This document shows, in pieces, positions 56,135-64,000 of a stretch of 64,000 nucleotides of DNA; positions within the stretch are counted from its first letter, which is position 1; each line of letters begins with the position of its first letter. Source of the DNA: Balneola sp. (GTDB lineage: Bacteria > Bacteroidota > Rhodothermia > Balneolales > Balneolaceae); assembly GCA_017640785.1 (NCBI GenBank), contig JAEPPZ010000009.1:62001-126000 (forward strand), written 5' to 3'. The notes under the pieces were generated by a model that was given only the letters and a program-made list of their open reading frames with translations, had not been told where the DNA came from and did no database searches. A program made the position numbers and the translations under genes.

Positions 56135-56202
56135 CCTAGGGTCCCATACCCCCCGTCCATCTACCTAGGATCACATCCATCGAGTTAATTTCGACCCTAG
56201 GT
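56135..56202. repeat. Three CCTAGG-core motifs (possible operator or origin repeats)
   Basis: CCTAGGGTCCCAT (56135), CCTAGGATCACAT (56164) and the inverted GACCCTAGG (56194) lie within 70 bases just past the primase-helicase gene. Spacing of the direct pair is 29 bases. They may be binding sites for the element's replication or regulatory protein; no origin is proven. Confidence 0.45.
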
Positions 56203-56305
56203 ATAAAGCCTTTTTATGCTGGAAATCGAATGCTAGAAATTTTTTTTTAGATTTTTAATCGGCCATATCTAAGATGTGATGCTAAAAGAAAGCCGGAGCC
56301 TTCTT

Positions 56306-56749
56306 CTATATTAATCCTTGCTCTCTAAGCGACAAATATCCACCCTGCGTAAGGATAACATGGTCATCGACAGTTATACCCAATAGTTTACCCGCGTCCG
56401 TTAAACGCCGCGTGAGGGAAATATCTGCGGAACTTGCTCTTAAATTTCCAGACGGATGGTTGTGTGCGCAAATTATTGAATCTGCTTTGCCTAATAGTGC
56501 TAGTTGAAACACAGCAGAAGGTTCTACTATTGTGGCGGTGCTACCTCCTATGGAAATCCTACTCCACCCTAAGACTTTCTTGGCATTGTTTAGCAAAACT
56601 ACAATGAATTCTTCACGAAGCTCTAAAGTGTTTTCATCCCATATTGATCGTAAATATTCTGTTGCTTCTTGTGGGCTTGTAATGGATGGTAAGGTTTCGA
56701 CTGATTTGGTAGCTTTGTAAGCAAGCGAGACCTCTGAAATGGTTGGCAT
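56306..56749 (-). CDS. radC: RadC-type JAB-domain protein
   Basis: 147 residues. JAMM motif visible as E of the early region and HNHPSGNLRASSADISLTRR (H-x-H-x7-S-x2-D). Mobile-element RadC proteins like this are common on plasmids and integrative elements; despite the name, a role in DNA repair is not established. Its Trp codons are TGG. It reads towards the primase-helicase gene. Confidence 0.93.
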   Translation of the reverse strand: MPTISEVSLAYKATKSVETLPSITSPQEATEYLRSIWDENTLELREEFIVVLLNNAKKVLGWSRISIGGSTATIVEPSAVFQLALLGKADSIICAHNHPSGNLRASSADISLTRRLTDAGKLLGITVDDHVILTQGGYLSLREQGLI

Positions 56750-57106
56750 GTTGATAGGATTGGTTAAGATTAGTAAAGGCGGTAAAGGCTTTCACTGTTC
56801 TTATACCAGATTTTAAAAGGTATCTACGTTTATTCAGCCGGTTTTATGAACTTTATACTGAAGCTGATTGGTACTTACAAATTCTAAAAAAAACCAATCC
56901 ATTAAGATAGGCACATAAGATGCTTTTCACTATAAACTTTAAACGTAAACTGATGTTCATACTTGGTTATTAATTCTCTTTTATTCATCTTATCCTCAAT
57001 ATTTTGATAAAAAACCAATAAAACCTACAGATGTAATAGGGATAACATGAACTCAGTGCGTGCTATCCCGTTGTTATGCACAAGTGAATGAACTCATTTT
57101 AAAAAT
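56750..57106. other. Non-coding stretch with a degenerate attC-like end
   Basis: A/T-rich and without a gene. Near its right end AGGGATA (57039) and TATCCC (57064) pair around a 19-base loop, and the sequence ends with the R box GTTATGC (57073-57079). The left R box is not clear (TGTAATA instead of an RYYYAAC), so this is either a decayed attC or a secondary site used for cassette insertion. Confidence 0.55.
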
Positions 57107-57763
57107 ATGAAGACTTATCAAAATTTAGAAATACACTTAGACCCATCAGAAAATTCAATTTTTTTGGAGGATCTAAGTGATTTAATAAAAAGATCCGATT
57201 GGAAACAGAGACAAGATTTTGTCGATAATTATAAGAAGAACACCTTTGGTCAAGACAAAAACATTTTGTGTGTCGAAACACCAGAGTATTCTTTTAAAGA
57301 TAAAACCATTAAAGGAGCTGTTTGGATTTGGGACTACAATGCTTTCCTAGAAGTTTTCAACATTATACCACTAATCGGAAATAGCTTGACCTATGACCAA
57401 TATAATTTTCTCATAAATGAGTTTAACGATAAGTTTATAATAAACTTAGCTGCTAAATATAATGGCAATGTAAAAATAAGTGATCCAGAGAAGAAATTAA
57501 TTAACACTATTGGTGAAGACGCATACAAAGCTCTTGAATCCTTCTCCCATAGTGCGAACAAAACTACGGGAAATACCCATCCATTTGATTTTAAACGTTG
57601 GTGCGATTTCATTTTTATCATCTTCAGAAAAAAAATTGAATTAAACGTAGATGAGCTGATTGTATGGTTAGAGGAAAACGGTTGGGACAGTGATATGGCA
57701 AACCGATTAGGTTTAGAATTTGAATACTCATTAAATCTTTTAGAGAATTATGAGCGAGATTAG
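57107..57763 (+). CDS. Hypothetical protein paired with a PIN-like gene
   Basis: 218 residues, soluble, alpha-helical: MKTYQNLEIHLDPSEN at the start, IWDYNAFLEVFNIIPLIGNS in the middle, and ELIVWLEENGWDSDMANRLG near the end. No family recognised. It overlaps the following PIN-like gene by 14 bases, so the products are made together; an antitoxin or specificity role is possible. First gene of a cassette-like unit that starts with GTTATGC at 57073. Confidence 0.7.
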   Translation: MKTYQNLEIHLDPSENSIFLEDLSDLIKRSDWKQRQDFVDNYKKNTFGQDKNILCVETPEYSFKDKTIKGAVWIWDYNAFLEVFNIIPLIGNSLTYDQYNFLINEFNDKFIINLAAKYNGNVKISDPEKKLINTIGEDAYKALESFSHSANKTTGNTHPFDFKRWCDFIFIIFRKKIELNVDELIVWLEENGWDSDMANRLGLEFEYSLNLLENYERD

Positions 57764-58481
57764 AGGTAAAGATGCTATATCTATAGATGATTTTGTTTCG
57801 ACAGTATATTCCGAAAACAAAAGACCTTTTTTGTTTTGGGATACGTGTTCATTATTAGAAATCATTCGATTTCTATATCGTAAAGGTAATGTAGAAACTT
57901 ATCGTATTTTAAACACAATCAATGGGTTAATTCAATCAGACGAACTAATATCTGTGGCTTCATCATTAACTATAGTTGAATGGAACAATCATCAAAATGA
58001 TGTTATTAATGAAATCAAAACATCCCTATTAAAAACAGGAGAATATCATAAGAACTGCATTGAAACAATAAATCAAATCAATCCTCGAGCTTTAAGCTCT
58101 GAAACCATTCACGACAAGCAATTGGTTGAAGATTTGGAACGTTTGGCGGATGATATTATAACAAAAACCTATTTCATAGAAACAGAAGAAATTGCAGACA
58201 AAGCTCTTCAACGAGTTTCTTTAAAAAAGGCACCTGCGAGCAAGAAAAATGAATTTAAAGACTGTGCCGTTTGGGAAACAATGATCTTATTATCAGAAAG
58301 AATAAATTCAGTCAGCCTACCTGAAGATGAACATAACAAAATATTTTATTCAGTAAATACCGATGATTTTGTTGATAAATCTAGAGAGCCAAGATTATTT
58401 CATCGTTCATTACTAACAGAAGCTGCTGCAGTCGATTTTAGTTGCTGTTCAACTTTAAATGAAGTAAACTTAAAAATATAA
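57750..58481 (+). CDS. PIN-like domain protein (candidate RNase toxin)
   Basis: 243 residues. The PIN-like pattern of acidic residues is visible: FLFWDTCSLLEIIRF (first Asp), an intermediate VASSLTIVEWNN (Glu), FKDCAVWETMILLSE (Asp followed by an active-site-like Glu) and KIFYSVNTDDFVDKSR (C-terminal Asp pair). PIN domains are metal-dependent RNases. The 14-base overlap with the preceding gene suggests a two-protein defence or toxin unit. The cassette's attC follows 8 bases after the stop. Confidence 0.75.
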   Translation: MSEIRGKDAISIDDFVSTVYSENKRPFLFWDTCSLLEIIRFLYRKGNVETYRILNTINGLIQSDELISVASSLTIVEWNNHQNDVINEIKTSLLKTGEYHKNCIETINQINPRALSSETIHDKQLVEDLERLADDIITKTYFIETEEIADKALQRVSLKKAPASKKNEFKDCAVWETMILLSERINSVSLPEDEHNKIFYSVNTDDFVDKSREPRLFHRSLLTEAAAVDFSCCSTLNEVNLKI

Positions 58482-58488
58482 AACCTGT

Positions 58489-58621
58489 GCATAACAATGG
58501 GTATAAAACATAGGTTGGACGGTACTTTTCGCAAGTTTTCGGCACTTAACAAGCTCAGTTTCAAACGGACAGTTAAAAGCTTCGAAATGCCCTACGTTTC
58601 ATACCCGAGATCGTTGGGGGC
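58489..58621 (+). repeat. attC-like site closing the PIN cassette
   Basis: R boxes GCATAAC (58489) and GTTGGGG (58615) enclose strongly paired arms GGGTATAAAACATAGG and CCCTACGTTTCATACCC. TGTGCATAAC is the exact reverse complement of GTTATGCACA at 57073, the first bases of the same unit, as required for a recombined integron cassette. 133 bp. Confidence 0.85.
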
Positions 58622-58634
58622 AATTAAAAAATAA

Positions 58635-59318
58635 ATGAGCTCATACAGAGTCATAGACAGAATTCAGATTGAGCCACATATCTTGTTCCTCAGGATTGAG
58701 CCAACCGATATTAAGTTAACTCTTGGTGATATTTTCAAATCATTGTCCGATATTGCTTGGATAAGTGATTTCGACAAGAAGTATATAAGGGATGCGTTCA
58801 CAATACGTGCTACTGAAACAATTAATTATATAGCTGATAATATTATTGCTGAGACTGATGATGAAATAACTAAGGACTCAGGTGAAATTGTTGTTTCGGA
58901 ACTAGCACGATTAGCAATAGTAAACGAAAATAATTACTTAGATATACCATTAGCAGAGCTTTTTAAAAGCCAAGCATCAGGAAATGATGGCTTTGACTTT
59001 TACTCTAAAAATCTCACTAAAATCATACTATTTGGTGAGGCTAAATTTCTTTCTGATCGCAATGCTTATGGGAAAGCTTTTAATAAAATTGTTGAATTTG
59101 TAGGCTTAGAACAAGACTCATCTGATTTACAAGATATCGATAAATTTTACTGTGCGGAGTCTTTAGACAATCACTCCAATGGAAAGAAAGGATTTATGGC
59201 TGCCTTTTCCAGCAAAAACACAGACACTGATAGAATACTTAAAGGAATAAAAGCGAATACTGACTTTAATGCCCTTAAGGGGTTTGATGAGCTAATCTGT
59301 GTTGCAGTCAACGTATGA
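58635..59318 (+). CDS. hamA: Hachiman defence protein HamA (DUF1837)
   Basis: 227 residues. DUF1837-type nuclease: SELARLAIVNENNYLDIPLA (conserved Glu89), SGNDGFDFYSKN (Asp121) and IILFGEAKFLSD (Glu135/Lys137), the PD-(D/E)XK core seen in HamA. Known Hachiman: HamA is a nuclease held inactive by the HamB helicase and released when HamB senses phage DNA disturbance. It starts 14 bases after an attC. The TGA stop overlaps the hamB start (ATGA at 59315). Confidence 0.9.
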   Translation: MSSYRVIDRIQIEPHILFLRIEPTDIKLTLGDIFKSLSDIAWISDFDKKYIRDAFTIRATETINYIADNIIAETDDEITKDSGEIVVSELARLAIVNENNYLDIPLAELFKSQASGNDGFDFYSKNLTKIILFGEAKFLSDRNAYGKAFNKIVEFVGLEQDSSDLQDIDKFYCAESLDNHSNGKKGFMAAFSSKNTDTDRILKGIKANTDFNALKGFDELICVAVNV

Positions 59319-61636
59319 ACAATGCAATAAAAAATATCATTGGTGCCGAGAATATTGGCGATATAGTATCTTTTGTTTTAGACCGAATTTATAAGAATGG
59401 GCCAGTGTCCACAACTGATATGGAAATTCTTTCTTATTTAAAACTTTATAAACCCGAAGAATTCAATCTTCATCAGGAAAGGGTTTTGCACTACATGGGT
59501 CTTTTTTACAAAGATGTTAAGCCTCAGTCATTAAAAGAAGTTGTATTCAGGCAATACAGAAGGCATATTATTGAGAATTTTCAACACACATATACGCCCG
59601 TACAAGCAAGTATTATTAGTGAAATTGAATCAAATAAATGCTTTAGTTTTTCGGCACCTACTAGTACAGGCAAGTCTTATGTTTTCATGAATCTTATTCA
59701 AGAAAGCACGGATGATATTGTCATTATAGTTCCTTCAAGAGCACTTATTAACGAGTATTATCACAAGCTCAATAAATTAATTGATAACAAATCTGTAAAT
59801 ATTTTAACCTTTATAGACAAGATCAATACTAAACATGCAGAACGCAATGTATTCATAGTTACACCTGAAAGATGCAGGGAGTTATTTAAGTTTAAAGAGC
59901 AATACCAAGTAAATACATTTCTATTTGATGAGGCTCAACTGAGTAATGAAGACTCAAAACGAGGATTATATTTTGACAGTATTGTAAGAAGGGCGCAAAA
60001 AGCATTTCCTGACTCGACATTTGTTTTTGCCCATCCTTTTGTTGCCAATCCTGATTCCCAAATTAAAAAGAATCACTTTGAATCAGATTCATCAAAGTCA
60101 GTCCAGTTCAAGCAAAAAAATGTTGGACAATTATACCTCTGCTCAGATCGTGATTGGAATTTCTATCACTTCGGAATTGACAAATCTATAATGGGCAATA
60201 TAAAAGAGCCATGCGACTTTGACCCCATTAAAAGAACAATAAAAAACGATGGCTCTGTACTTTTCTATGTTTCAAAAAGCAAAATCTACAATAAGGGATT
60301 TCTAAATCAATTTGAAAGATACATCAACTTATGTTCTGAAATTGAAGGTGAGAAAATCGATTCCTACATAGAACAGTTAAAAGAATATACAGGTGGAGAT
60401 ACGATAGCAAATAAAAACTATTATTCTCAATTACTAGCTTTATTAAAAAGAGGTATAGTTATACACCATGGCTCTTTACCTCTTCAAACAAGGTTAATAC
60501 TTGAAAAATTTACACAAGATGGATTGTGCAGAATTTGTTTTGCAACATCTACGCTGGAGCAAGGGGTAAATATGCCCTTTGATGTAGTGTTTCTAGATAG
60601 GTTACAACGAAGCAAACCTTTATCGGTTAAAAATCTCATTGGACGTGCAGGAAGGTCTACTACTTCTAATGAATTTGATTTTGGCTACGTCATAATAAAT
60701 TCACCTACAAAAATGTCCGCATTTCGCCGTATAATTGTCCAAGATGAAATATTGGACGAAGAATCTTCACTTGAAAAATCAGAACAAAAGGATGATGATT
60801 ATAACGACTTTAAAGAGGCAATTTTAAAAGATACTTACTCTGATGAATTCAATCTAACTGAAAAAGACTTAGATAAACTTACTTCAGATTCCAGTGAGGA
60901 AGTAATTAAACTTTTATTGGATAGCATATTTGATGAAAATCAAAATATAATCCCACTTAGTACAATAAACTTAGATCTCAGAAATAGGTTAAGCCTATAC
61001 TCTTATTTTAGAAGTTTATATTCAATTTACTTAAATCGTCCGCTCGGAAGAGGCGAAACCAATGTTTTAGATACCGCCATAAAAATAGTTATATGGCAAG
61101 TTCACGGTAAAACCTTTAAGAATATTTGTTGGTTTCGCTATTCGCACGCAAGTAAAACAAATGAACGAGCGCGCTTAGAAAGGTTAGGAAGAAGAACTGA
61201 CGACATTGCGCCAAACTTTATTACAGGATACAGTCCTATCCCTGACAAAAGCATACCTGTTTATAGCATTTTTCAAGATGTAAAGAGAGCATCTGATGTC
61301 GATTATGATCTAATAATGACAGACACCTATGACTATATTGACAAGTTAATTAGCTTCAAATTAACGGATGTTTTTTATGCATCATTTATAAAATATTTTC
61401 AAAAGGAGAATGACCCTCGAGCTGAGAAACTTGCTAAGTTTATTAAATATAGTACTGATAACGAAAAACATATATGGATGCTTCGATACGGTATGTCATT
61501 TGAAGACATTGAAAAATTAGAGCCCCATATCCTTTCTATTAATGCTGAGGAAATAGTTTTTAAGGAATCGATTTTAGAAGTACCAAGGGAAGAAAGAGAA
61601 TCAATTGAAAGATTTATTAGAATACAAACAGAATAA
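59315..61636 (+). CDS. hamB: Hachiman defence helicase HamB
   Basis: 773 residues. Ski2/SF2-like helicase: Walker A SFSAPTSTGKSYVFMN (113-121), VTPERCRELF, DEAQ box TFLFDEAQLSNE (205-208), later HHGSLPLQTRLILEKF, FATSTLEQGVNMPFDVVFLD (motif V) and LIGRAGRSTTS (motif VI). Standard stop TAA. Together with HamA forms an anti-phage system. Both genes lie between attC-like sites. Confidence 0.92.
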   Translation: MNNAIKNIIGAENIGDIVSFVLDRIYKNGPVSTTDMEILSYLKLYKPEEFNLHQERVLHYMGLFYKDVKPQSLKEVVFRQYRRHIIENFQHTYTPVQASIISEIESNKCFSFSAPTSTGKSYVFMNLIQESTDDIVIIVPSRALINEYYHKLNKLIDNKSVNILTFIDKINTKHAERNVFIVTPERCRELFKFKEQYQVNTFLFDEAQLSNEDSKRGLYFDSIVRRAQKAFPDSTFVFAHPFVANPDSQIKKNHFESDSSKSVQFKQKNVGQLYLCSDRDWNFYHFGIDKSIMGNIKEPCDFDPIKRTIKNDGSVLFYVSKSKIYNKGFLNQFERYINLCSEIEGEKIDSYIEQLKEYTGGDTIANKNYYSQLLALLKRGIVIHHGSLPLQTRLILEKFTQDGLCRICFATSTLEQGVNMPFDVVFLDRLQRSKPLSVKNLIGRAGRSTTSNEFDFGYVIINSPTKMSAFRRIIVQDEILDEESSLEKSEQKDDDYNDFKEAILKDTYSDEFNLTEKDLDKLTSDSSEEVIKLLLDSIFDENQNIIPLSTINLDLRNRLSLYSYFRSLYSIYLNRPLGRGETNVLDTAIKIVIWQVHGKTFKNICWFRYSHASKTNERARLERLGRRTDDIAPNFITGYSPIPDKSIPVYSIFQDVKRASDVDYDLIMTDTYDYIDKLISFKLTDVFYASFIKYFQKENDPRAEKLAKFIKYSTDNEKHIWMLRYGMSFEDIEKLEPHILSINAEEIVFKESILEVPREERESIERFIRIQTE

Positions 61637-61643
61637 AAACTAC

Positions 61644-61703
61644 CCCCAACAAGGTGTATAGTGCATGCCCTGCGGGACACGCACCATAGCCCAACCGTTA
61701 AAA
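61644..61703 (+). repeat. attC-like site closing the Hachiman cassette
   Basis: R boxes CCCCAAC (61644) and GTTAAAA (61697), exactly 60 bp like classic 59-base elements. The inner hairpin GTGCATGCCC / GGGACACGCAC pairs. CCCCCAAC is the exact reverse complement of GTTGGGGG at 58615, the start of the Hachiman unit. Confidence 0.83.
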
Positions 61704-61826
61704 TAATTCCTAAACCTGTCCAAAGCCAGCGCATTTAGCGGACACGCCTCCTCAATTTAGATACTTCCCTCCTTTTTTTGGTATAAGAACAGTGTTAACA
61801 AAACACTAATTATTAATCCAATACAA

Positions 61827-62594
61827 ATGAACCTACAACTATTCTGCTTTCCGGTAACGGAAAGAGCTGTTGCCGTCGACAACGCAAAAGCCCCTCTTAT
61901 CGACATCGAAGACCAAGACTCCTTCTTACCAAATGGCTATAAAGCTATCGTGCGCGAAGATACCAATGAAGTCATTTCCATCGTGAAAGACACCTATAAG
62001 ATTGTGAAGAATTCGGATCTCATTGATCAGCTTCTTCGCCAGCTTGCAACGTGCGGGCAAAGCTTCAAAATTGATCCATCACATTCCTTTGTAAGTAACG
62101 AACGTATGCGACTTCAGATTACTTTCCCAGAGCTTCGTCTCCGTGATCGTGAATCGGATATTGCCTTATCAGCTTTTATTCATAATTCATATGACCAGAG
62201 TGAAGGGGTACGATTCTATTTTGGTGCCATAAGAGCCATATGTAGTAACGGCATGGTATTCGGGAAAATCCTTTCCAAGTATTATTCCCGTCATACGTCT
62301 GGCTTCTCTTTCGAGAATCTAGGTGAAAAGCTTGCTGAGGCTCGAGAGTACTTCCCAGAGATCCAAGAGCGCATCAATCGCTTAGAAATTCTCCGAGTGG
62401 ACGAGCAACTCATTGAAAACGTATCCACCAAGATTTCCAAGCGACTTGCCGAACAAGCAATAGCCGAGGAAGAGATTGGACGCATTTCTCAGTGGCAACT
62501 TCTGAATAGGCTAACCAACCATATCTCTCACCAGATGGAGCCACGCATGCAAGCCAAGTACCAAGATAACGTAAGCAAGGTGTTTGCCTTATGA
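61827..62594 (+). CDS. DUF932 protein of the mobile element
   Basis: 255 residues. DUF932 pattern: KAIVREDTNEVISIVKDTYK, SFVSNERMRLQITFPELRLR and IALSAFIHNSYDQSEGVRFY FGAIRAICSNGMVFGK. This family is common on phages and plasmids; function unknown, linked with recombination genes. The TGA stop (62592) overlaps the ATG of a small gene, which shows that TGA is used as a stop here. Confidence 0.92.
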   Translation: MNLQLFCFPVTERAVAVDNAKAPLIDIEDQDSFLPNGYKAIVREDTNEVISIVKDTYKIVKNSDLIDQLLRQLATCGQSFKIDPSHSFVSNERMRLQITFPELRLRDRESDIALSAFIHNSYDQSEGVRFYFGAIRAICSNGMVFGKILSKYYSRHTSGFSFENLGEKLAEAREYFPEIQERINRLEILRVDEQLIENVSTKISKRLAEQAIAEEEIGRISQWQLLNRLTNHISHQMEPRMQAKYQDNVSKVFAL

Positions 62595-62755
62595 AGACAT
62601 ACTACCTCATCTTAAAGCTTCTGCTCCATGAAATATTGCGAGACGTAATCAATGCCGTAGTCGATTTCGTTCGTCGCATCCTTCGGCTACTATTGCTTGG
62701 GGAGGATTTTATCCCTTACCAAGAAGAAGCCTTTCATTCAGAGCCTTTCGAGTAA
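62591..62755 (+). CDS. Small amphipathic/membrane peptide
   Basis: 54 residues starting at the ATGA overlap. TYYLILKLLLHEILRDVINA VVDFVRRILRLLLLGEDFIP is a long amphipathic-hydrophobic helix rich in Leu with periodic Arg. Ends with TAA inside a terminator stem. Real by coupling and terminator; role unknown. Confidence 0.65.
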   Translation: MKTYYLILKLLLHEILRDVINAVVDFVRRILRLLLLGEDFIPYQEEAFHSEPFE

Positions 62756-62772
62756 TCGAGAGGCTTTTTTAT
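62741..62772 (+). terminator. Rho-independent terminator
   Basis: Stem AGCCTTTCGAG / TCGAGAGGCT with loop TAA, then TTTTTT. Stem overlaps the end of the small peptide gene. Confidence 0.85.
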
Positions 62773-62797
62773 TTCTAACAACTAACACATACTTATT

Positions 62798-63733
62798 ATG
62801 AAATCATTAGACTCAGCGCTTCCCTCCGACGAGTGGGTAAAGGAGCGTTCAAATTATATAGGAGGAAGCGATGTAGGGACCATACTTGGTGAGAATCCAT
62901 ATTCTACCCCTCTGCAGTTATGGCTTCGAAAGAACGGAGCCTTGCCTCCCATCGAGGAAACACCCATCCTTCGATTTGGCCATTTCTTCGAGCAGATTCT
63001 TTCCATTCATTTTGAAGAAACGACCGGGCTTAAAACCCGACAGGTAAATAAAACCTATGAGCATTCTACTTATGCCTTCCTTAGGGCCAACATTGATAGA
63101 ATGGTGCTCGCTGATCCCGAAAAAGGATTGTCTACGACGGCCGTCTTAGAACTCAAAACCACAACCAGCCATAGGCTTAAAGCCTTAGGGGGTGAATATC
63201 CAAAGGAATGGATACTTCAAGTGCAGCACTATTTGGGAATCACGGGCTACTCCAAAGCCTACCTTCAGTGCTATGAAAGAGACACCTGCAAGTTCCATGA
63301 TCCAGTACTCATCGAACGAGATGATAATCTGATCGCAGAAAATATGGGCAAGCTCATAGCCTGGTGGGATACTCATATGGTAAATGGGAAAAGACCCGCA
63401 CCTATCAATGGAGAGGATAGGCTTATCTTGTATCCTAACTCCTATGATGGGAAGACGGTTGAAGCCACCCCTGCCGTGTACAGCCTGTACACAGAGCTGA
63501 AAACTATCAGAGAACGCAAAGCAGATCTGGAAAAGATGGAAGAGTACCTCAAAGTACGTATCCAAGATAAACTCCAATCTGGAGAACGACTTGTATGTGG
63601 AGGCAAAACTCTGGTTAGCTGGAAAAGCTCCTCACAAAATAGGTTGGACATGGCCTCCTTTAAGGAAGCTCATCCCAAGCTTTACCAGCAGTACTTAAAA
63701 GAAACCAAAACCCGACGGTTTACCGTCCATTAA
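62798..63733 (+). CDS. YqaJ-family viral recombinase/exonuclease
   Basis: 311 residues. YqaJ/lambda-exo type nuclease: NYIGGSDVGTILGENPYSTP at the start, FGHFFEQILSIHFEETTGLK, then ANIDRMVLADPEKGLSTTAV LELKTTTSHRLKALGG (D and E-x-K catalytic residues) and WILQVQHYLGITGYSKAYL. 5'-3' exonuclease that prepares ends for single-strand annealing; paired here with the next gene. TAA stop; Trp codons are TGG. Confidence 0.93.
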   Translation: MKSLDSALPSDEWVKERSNYIGGSDVGTILGENPYSTPLQLWLRKNGALPPIEETPILRFGHFFEQILSIHFEETTGLKTRQVNKTYEHSTYAFLRANIDRMVLADPEKGLSTTAVLELKTTTSHRLKALGGEYPKEWILQVQHYLGITGYSKAYLQCYERDTCKFHDPVLIERDDNLIAENMGKLIAWWDTHMVNGKRPAPINGEDRLILYPNSYDGKTVEATPAVYSLYTELKTIRERKADLEKMEEYLKVRIQDKLQSGERLVCGGKTLVSWKSSSQNRLDMASFKEAHPKLYQQYLKETKTRRFTVH

Positions 63734-63746
63734 ACAGGAGGCAATT

Positions 63747-64000
63747 ATGCCATTAATCGTAAAAGAAGACCCCAATGAATACCCACTTTGTCCCGACGGA
63801 TTACATTCTGCTGTTCTTGTAGACGCCGTTGATCTGGGAAAACAAGAAAGCCCTTGGGGAGCAAAACACAAGCTCTCCCTTGTATTTGAAACTCAACTTC
63901 AGGACGAGGAAGGTAACCAGTACATCCTTGCAAAAAGATATACATGGAGCCTTCATGAGAAATCAAATCTTAGGAAAGATCTAGAGCGCTTTCGAGGTCA
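63747..64000 (+). CDS. Phage-type ssDNA-module protein (partial at window end)
   Basis: Starts at ATG 63747 after a strong AGGAGG and stays open to the end of the window (84 codons). LIVKEDPNEYPLCPDGLHSA, then GKQESPWGAKHKLSLVFETQ and LAKRYTWSLHEKSNLRKDLE, typical of the short DNA-binding proteins that follow YqaJ-type exonucleases. The C-terminus is outside the window; a single-strand-annealing or SSB-like role is likely. Confidence 0.8.
   Translation, partial: MPLIVKEDPNEYPLCPDGLHSAVLVDAVDLGKQESPWGAKHKLSLVFETQLQDEEGNQYILAKRYTWSLHEKSNLRKDLERFRG

Noticed and set aside
48254-62594. TGA read as Trp throughout the whole element
   Set aside because: hamA and DUF932 end with TGA in ATGA overlaps, and the other genes use TGG only.

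Overview
The window looks like a chromosome of a Bacteroidota/Balneolota-type bacterium (inference). The evidence is the housekeeping set (metK, ruvB, ppk, scpA, ftsY, pgsA-like, hslO, recJ), many short lipoprotein signals, TPR/CHAT proteins, a DUF5706-type membrane protein and weak ribosome binding sites. No 16S gene is present, so the taxon is not proven.

Layout. (1) 1-1986: the end of an exported beta-lactamase-fold serine hydrolase. (2) 2160-13533: a chromosomal integron. An IntI-type integrase (12568-13533, +) faces away from an attI-like region and ten cassettes carried on the minus strand, separated by ten mutually similar attC sites. Cassettes carry small lipoproteins and membrane proteins, a ParE/RelE toxin-antitoxin pair, a four-gene membrane-protein cassette, a three-gene cassette, and a mercury-resistance operon (ArsR-type regulator, MerT-MerP fusion, MerA) in reverse orientation with its own promoter. 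(3) 13509-14563: a REP-associated transposase (RAYT) with large palindromes, bracketed by a duplication of the intI 3' end. (4) 14590-45007: mostly core genome, with a candidate Pycsar-like pair (TPR-fused class III cyclase plus DUF5706/PycTM effector), a TPR-CHAT protease-like protein with a divergent 36-residue peptide gene, and a phosphatase-BamA-like fusion. (5) 45008-46779: a repeat-rich gap, tRNA-Phe(GAA) and the 3' half of a second, long-variable-arm tRNA. (6) 46780-64000: a mobile element with an AlpA-like regulator, a Cdc48-like double AAA+ ATPase, a second P-loop ATPase, an HTH gene, a primase-helicase gene, RadC, DUF932, YqaJ recombinase and a partial single-strand-DNA-module gene.

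The most unusual feature is at 52830-56059. Two adjacent genes, an HTH protein and an 826-residue primase/SF2-helicase, are interrupted only by in-frame TGA codons (three and four respectively), with no frameshift and no TAA/TAG until their ends. Several TGAs fall where tryptophan is expected, and the last lies upstream of helicase motif VI. This suggests UGA read as Trp, although nearby genes and the host use TGA as a stop (ATGA overlaps at 59315 and 62591).

A second highlight is that the element carries two gene units built like integron cassettes. One is an unknown gene plus a PIN-like gene (57107-58481). The other is a Hachiman defence system, hamA-hamB (58635-61636). Each has a 5' end that is the exact reverse complement of the R box at its downstream attC. 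Defence genes here therefore seem to travel as cassettes inside another mobile element, about 45 kb from the integrase.
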